Shown here: positions 60,501 through 64,000 of the stretch, piece after piece | How the letters are laid out: each line of letters begins with the position of its first letter | Numbering within the stretch: the first letter of the stretch is position 1 | Origin: Bolinopsis microptera | Lineage: Eukaryota; Ctenophora; Tentaculata; Lobata; Bolinopsidae | NCBI RefSeq assembly: GCF_026151205.1 | Contig: NC_087077.1 | Coordinates: forward strand, 12,562,983 to 12,626,982 | Direction: 5' to 3' | DNA: 64,000 bases | The notes under the pieces: generated by a model | Databases searched by the model: none | What the model was told of the DNA's origin: nothing | The model's input: the letters and a program-made list of their open reading frames with translations, nothing else | Program-made: the position numbers and the translations under genes

Positions 60501-61943
60501 ATGGTTTTATCAAAAGAACTTAGCATGAACTTGAAGAACTGCTGTGATGAGAGAACTAAGAACCTTGTTGTGGCCTCGTTCTGTATGTTTCTGTGTGTAT
60601 TTGCTGGTGGGCCATCCGCAGCACTTCAAAACATGGCCCTTGCTGAGAGCACAGACATCGACCTCTCAGTCGGATATTATTCTGGGGTGGTGAAAATGGC
60701 AGCATCTATCGTCACAGCAATCATTTTTCATCCAGTCTACAAACTGATTGGGATCAAGGTCACTGTACTGCTGTCCACTGTTCTGGTGACTGGCAACTAC
60801 TGGGTGATGATATGGATTGTGAATAAGAATATGATATACTTTGGAGCTGGTCTATCTGGAATTGGCTGGGGAGTTTTGTGGATCTTGTGGCCCATGGTTG
60901 TGGTTGACAAATCAGCAGGAGAGAAATCACAGAAGAATATGAGTTACTGGTTTATGGCAATGTCTAGCGGAATGGTGATGGGGGGATTGGCAAACTACTT
61001 TTACTTCCAAGGAGTGACAAAGATATCCTCAAAAAACAGGGTCTTGATCTACACAATATGTGTAGGAGTTACCATGTTTGCTAGTCTTGTAGCTGCTTTT
61101 GGGATCACTGACATAAAGAAAAGCTCAAAACGACATCAACCACTAAAAGATGAAGATATTGAAAACGTCCCCCAGGATGATTTAGATGATTTGGATGAAG
61201 TAACATACTCCACAAAGGAAGGGGAAGCAGAAGTGAAATTTATGATGCCTGGTAAACCATCTGGAGTGAATAAAGTCAAAGATTGGTTCAAAGTCATGAT
61301 TAAGAAAGCTGGATTGAAAGAAGGTCTTGATTGGTTCAAACTCATGATAAAGATTCCTGAATTCTGGCTTCTGGGCATCCCTCTTATTTACTGGGGATTT
61401 GTATGGGGATACTTCATAAAGATACTTCCTACAGCTACAGCATCCATTTCCGATAAAAGAAACCTTATTCCACTCACATCTGTGATAAATGGGGCATCTT
61501 TTCTAGTTGGAACGACAACTTGGAACCTTCTCTCAAAGATCACCAACAACATCTGTTGCATTTTATTTGCTTCAGCGATGCTCTTGGCATCAATCATACT
61601 TTCTATATTGGTGTTCCCGAAAGGTGCAGCCTCAGAGATTTTGGTACTTGGTTCAGCTGAGACCTACATCACACCGGACTCCATTCACGTTGTTGTGATT
61701 TGTGCTTTGATTGGGCTGGCTGACAGTGGAGTGAGCATCATTTACTATACAACAGCTGGACGGATTTACGGAGAAGGAACAACTCTGGGGTTTTCTCTGA
61801 ACAACATTGGCTTCTGTTCATTCTACATCTGTTCTATGTTTGCTCCTTCCTTGTTTGATCTCCATACCTACTGCTACTGTATGATTGCAGCGGTTGTTGC
61901 AATGTGCCTCGTATTTCCCTTAGGACTGAGAAAATACCTTTAG
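60501..61943 (+). CDS. UNC-93-like MFS membrane protein (single exon, 480 aa)
   Basis: About twelve hydrophobic helices in the UNC-93 arrangement: residues near 24-43, 58-80, 86-107, 112-134, 150-170, 185-206, then an acidic cytoplasmic loop (about 220-285), then 287-305, 324-343, 350-372, 395-415, 425-447 and 452-475. Family marks include GGPSAALQNMALAES near helix 1, GIGWGVLWILWPM and, in helix 10, GLADSGVSIIYYTTAGRIYG. UNC-93 proteins are major-facilitator relatives; nematode UNC-93 regulates a K+ channel and vertebrate UNC93B1 traffics Toll-like receptors, but the role of this copy is not known. The start ATG at 60501 is preceded by stop-rich AT DNA. The gene has no introns, unlike its neighbours, which suggests an old retrocopy. 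The loop contains a tandem duplication (KDWFKVMIK / LDWFKLMIK). Confidence 0.9.
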   Translation: MVLSKELSMNLKNCCDERTKNLVVASFCMFLCVFAGGPSAALQNMALAESTDIDLSVGYYSGVVKMAASIVTAIIFHPVYKLIGIKVTVLLSTVLVTGNYWVMIWIVNKNMIYFGAGLSGIGWGVLWILWPMVVVDKSAGEKSQKNMSYWFMAMSSGMVMGGLANYFYFQGVTKISSKNRVLIYTICVGVTMFASLVAAFGITDIKKSSKRHQPLKDEDIENVPQDDLDDLDEVTYSTKEGEAEVKFMMPGKPSGVNKVKDWFKVMIKKAGLKEGLDWFKLMIKIPEFWLLGIPLIYWGFVWGYFIKILPTATASISDKRNLIPLTSVINGASFLVGTTTWNLLSKITNNICCILFASAMLLASIILSILVFPKGAASEILVLGSAETYITPDSIHVVVICALIGLADSGVSIIYYTTAGRIYGEGTTLGFSLNNIGFCSFYICSMFAPSLFDLHTYCYCMIAAVVAMCLVFPLGLRKYL

Positions 61944-62082
61944 AAGTTGATTCACGATGTCAATCCTGCACTGCACACTGCAAGCACAAAGAATATTGTT
62001 AGAGCAAATAATTTAAAATTTAGAGAAAATATGCTTGGCTTTGGTTAGCCATAACTTTTATTACCGCCTTGCTTTTAGATAA

Positions 62083-62179
62083 AATAAAAATAAGGTACCT
62101 CAAAAAAAACTACTTCATACTTACGCTATTCCATATATTATTTATTATTTGCTGTTGGGCTTTTTTATGAAAAAATAAA
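62083..62179 (+). promoter_or_regulatory. Candidate polyadenylation signals of the UNC-93-like gene
   Basis: AATAAA occurs at 62083-62088 and again at 62174-62179, 140 and 230 bp after the stop codon, each followed by T/GT-rich sequence. Either could end the transcript. Confidence 0.5.
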
Positions 62180-62357
62180 ACAATGTCTTTTAAGTTTAAG
62201 TGTTAAGTAGTATTTCATATTTCGAGTGATTTCATGGTTTGTTTAAATGCACATTTTAATTTTTAATCAGTTCTAAAAGCTAAAAAGATTTTATCTAGAT
62301 TCATGAAGGTTAAATTTTAAACTGGGGGTTCTTATACGTGATACAATACTTTTAAGG

Positions 62358-62492
62358 ATGAATGGAGGGACTGATAGAAGGAAGAAGAGATCGGATAAAG
62401 TTGACAATCGCTTATACTCCCAGACGATGGGTGGTTCCTCTCCTGCTGCTGCTGCGACTCAACAAGGGGAAGGTTACGTACCGTACCCATGA
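62358..62492 (+). CDS. Short ORF preceding and overlapping the LINE ORF2
   Basis: A 44-codon frame with an RRKKRSDK basic patch and a GGSSPAAAATQQGEG Ala/Ser-rich end. Its TGA (62490-62492) overlaps the next ATG as ATGA. That arrangement is used by several LINEs to start ORF2 by reinitiation, so this is probably the tail, or a much-shortened form, of ORF1. It is too short to name a fold. Confidence 0.45.
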   Translation: MNGGTDRRKKRSDKVDNRLYSQTMGGSSPAAAATQQGEGYVPYP

Positions 62493-64000
62493 ATAAATTT
62501 ACCAAAGAGGTATGCCCTGTCTGTACAAAATTCATTTCCATTGGCCAATTCATTGCTGAATGTTGTAGGTGTGACTGTGCTATGCACCATAAATGCTATA
62601 CTAAATCCAGTACAAACAAAATATATGAAGATTTTTACTGCCCTAACTGTGTACACTTAGCAAGTACTCGTTACAATCCGTTTATATATGAAGATACTGA
62701 CTCTGAAAATAATAGTACTGACATTGATGAAACACTTGTAAACATCAACCGATTACTCAATAACTGTAACCCATATAGTGTTAAAGAATTTAATAAAACA
62801 TTTTGCAACCAAATGAACGAGTACTCATCATTATTATTTCAAAATATCGATGGTAATAAATCTAACTTTGATACTCTGGCAATAGAACTACAGAGATATA
62901 TGAAATTTTCGATCATTGCTTTAGCAGAAACAAATGAAGGCCCCGAATTAAGTGACCTTTACCAACTGACTGGATACAATAGTTTCTACCAAAACACTTT
63001 GCAAGATAAAAGAAAAGGCACTGGAGTCGCTCTTTATGTATGTGATACCCTCAGTGCTACAGTAAATGGCAATTTGTCCCATATATCTGAAAACCTAGAA
63101 ACTCTATTTGTTACGATAAGCAGCAAGAATACTCCGGTCACTGTTGGTGTAGTTTATCGCCCTCCAAGTGGTGATGTAAATGTTGCATTATTAGAACTCT
63201 CAGCAATTCTCGATAATTTGCCGAAATGCAGTTACCTGGCAGGTGATTTCAACATTGATCTACATAATAAGGATAATGCGATTGTAAAACGTTATGAGGA
63301 AGTCCTGTTCAGTAGAGGATTTTTTCCCCTAATATCTCTGCCAACTCATGAGAAGCCAGGTTGTAAAGCATCGTGTATTGACAATATTATAACTAACGAT
63401 GTAGAGAGTATAATAGCCTCAGGCACACTTACTGATCGTATATCCCACCACTCACCAGTCTTTCAAATATTTGAAAAGAGTATGGGAACCACTAAGAGTA
63501 GCCTAAAATATAAACAGTATTACGACTACTGTAAGTCTAATGTTACCTCTTTTGTAAAGGACTTAGAACATGAATTAGAGAATAAAGTAATTGAAAACTT
63601 CACGATATTTCATGATGTTTTCAAATGTAGTATCGATAAAACGTGTAAGTTGGCAACCCCTAAGTGTTCCAAAAGAACTACACAAAATAACCCATGGATT
63701 ACACCTGGGCTTATAGCCAAAATCAACCATCAGCACCAGCTCTATGACAATTGGGCTAAAGTTAGAAAGAAAAAATGTAAACTTGGTGAAACTGATTATA
63801 AAGGTGGAACATGTCAATGCTTGAAATGTTGTGAAAAACGTTCTAGATACAAAACTTATAAGGATTATAGAAGGATGGTTAAAAAAGATCGCAAAGATGC
63901 TCAAACTAAGTATTTCATGGGAAAATTTGCAGACACAAACGGTAATAGTAAGAAGACATGGGAACTGATTAATCAAATACGGGGCAAACAGAAACGGCAA
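62489..64000 (+). CDS. LINE ORF2 5' part: PHD-like finger and APE-type endonuclease (continues past the window)
   Basis: 504 codons open to the window edge. Residues about 9-55 form a PHD-like zinc finger (CPVC-15-C-2-C, H-2-C, CPNC). Residues about 115-325 are an endonuclease/exonuclease/phosphatase domain: LFQNIDGN, ALAETNE (catalytic Glu), GVALYV, VGVVYRPPSGD, YLAGDFNIDL (GDFN), SCIDNIITN and ISHHSPVF. The last motif normally reads SDH; here the Asp is His, one base change, which may weaken catalysis. A basic, Cys-containing linker (CQCLKCCEKR) follows; the reverse transcriptase would start beyond 64000. The arrangement is that of CR1/L2-like LINEs. It is in the same orientation as the UNC-93-like gene and begins about 415 bp after its stop. 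Confidence 0.88.
   Translation, partial: MNKFTKEVCPVCTKFISIGQFIAECCRCDCAMHHKCYTKSSTNKIYEDFYCPNCVHLASTRYNPFIYEDTDSENNSTDIDETLVNINRLLNNCNPYSVKEFNKTFCNQMNEYSSLLFQNIDGNKSNFDTLAIELQRYMKFSIIALAETNEGPELSDLYQLTGYNSFYQNTLQDKRKGTGVALYVCDTLSATVNGNLSHISENLETLFVTISSKNTPVTVGVVYRPPSGDVNVALLELSAILDNLPKCSYLAGDFNIDLHNKDNAIVKRYEEVLFSRGFFPLISLPTHEKPGCKASCIDNIITNDVESIIASGTLTDRISHHSPVFQIFEKSMGTTKSSLKYKQYYDYCKSNVTSFVKDLEHELENKVIENFTIFHDVFKCSIDKTCKLATPKCSKRTTQNNPWITPGLIAKINHQHQLYDNWAKVRKKKCKLGETDYKGGTCQCLKCCEKRSRYKTYKDYRRMVKKDRKDAQTKYFMGKFADTNGNSKKTWELINQIRGKQKRQ

Noticed and set aside
62332-62656. Minus-strand frames of 60-73 codons
   Set aside because: Antisense to the start of the LINE frame with its PHD-like zinc finger.

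Overview
This is an AT-rich nuclear segment from an invertebrate animal. A cnidarian is my best guess. The signs are many short introns with GT/AG ends, eukaryotic tRNA genes with internal promoter boxes, several classes of non-LTR retrotransposon, TA-flanked DNA-transposon relics, and a mosaic receptor that pairs SRCR-like repeats with a WSC-like 'AIPSLE...AVQAGGWC' domain I associate with cnidarian predicted proteins. The species cannot be fixed from the sequence.

Layout. 1-4.4 kb: tRNA-Lys(TTT), a GC-rich palindromic block, and a 5'-truncated LINE next to tRNA-Asn(GTT). 4.4-16.9 kb: a satellite array with a 366-bp period. 17.4-59.5 kb (minus strand): one 42-kb, 18-exon gene that I assemble, with every splice phase matching, into an 880-residue coiled-coil protein; I identify it as the CEP112/CCDC46 homologue. 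Its 25-kb seventh intron (30.25-55.30 kb) contains a second whole gene on the opposite strand. That gene (about 32.6-52.8 kb, 33 or more exons) encodes a type I membrane protein of about 2,215 visible residues: about 13 SRCR-like units, one fucolectin-like (FTP) domain, two WSC-like domains, an ephrin-receptor-like Cys-rich stalk, one membrane segment and a short tail. One intron of the nested gene in turn holds a 3.9-kb retrotransposon with a restriction-like endonuclease, inserted in register into a 42-bp minisatellite. 60.5-61.9 kb: an intronless UNC-93-like membrane protein. 62.4-64 kb: the start of an APE-type LINE with an ATGA overlap between two reading frames; it runs off the window.

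The most unusual pattern is that tandem and inverted duplications in both big genes repeatedly span exon-intron junctions. There are 24 tandem copies of one splice donor with its coding end in the receptor gene, about 18 copies of a donor in CEP112, three tandem acceptors in another CEP112 intron, and an inverted 30-bp copy of a receptor acceptor inside a composite insertion flanked by 15-bp direct repeats. Most of the minisatellites also share a GTAAC/GTTAC core. The exon models are manual joins checked for reading frame and splice phase; they have not been checked against transcripts.
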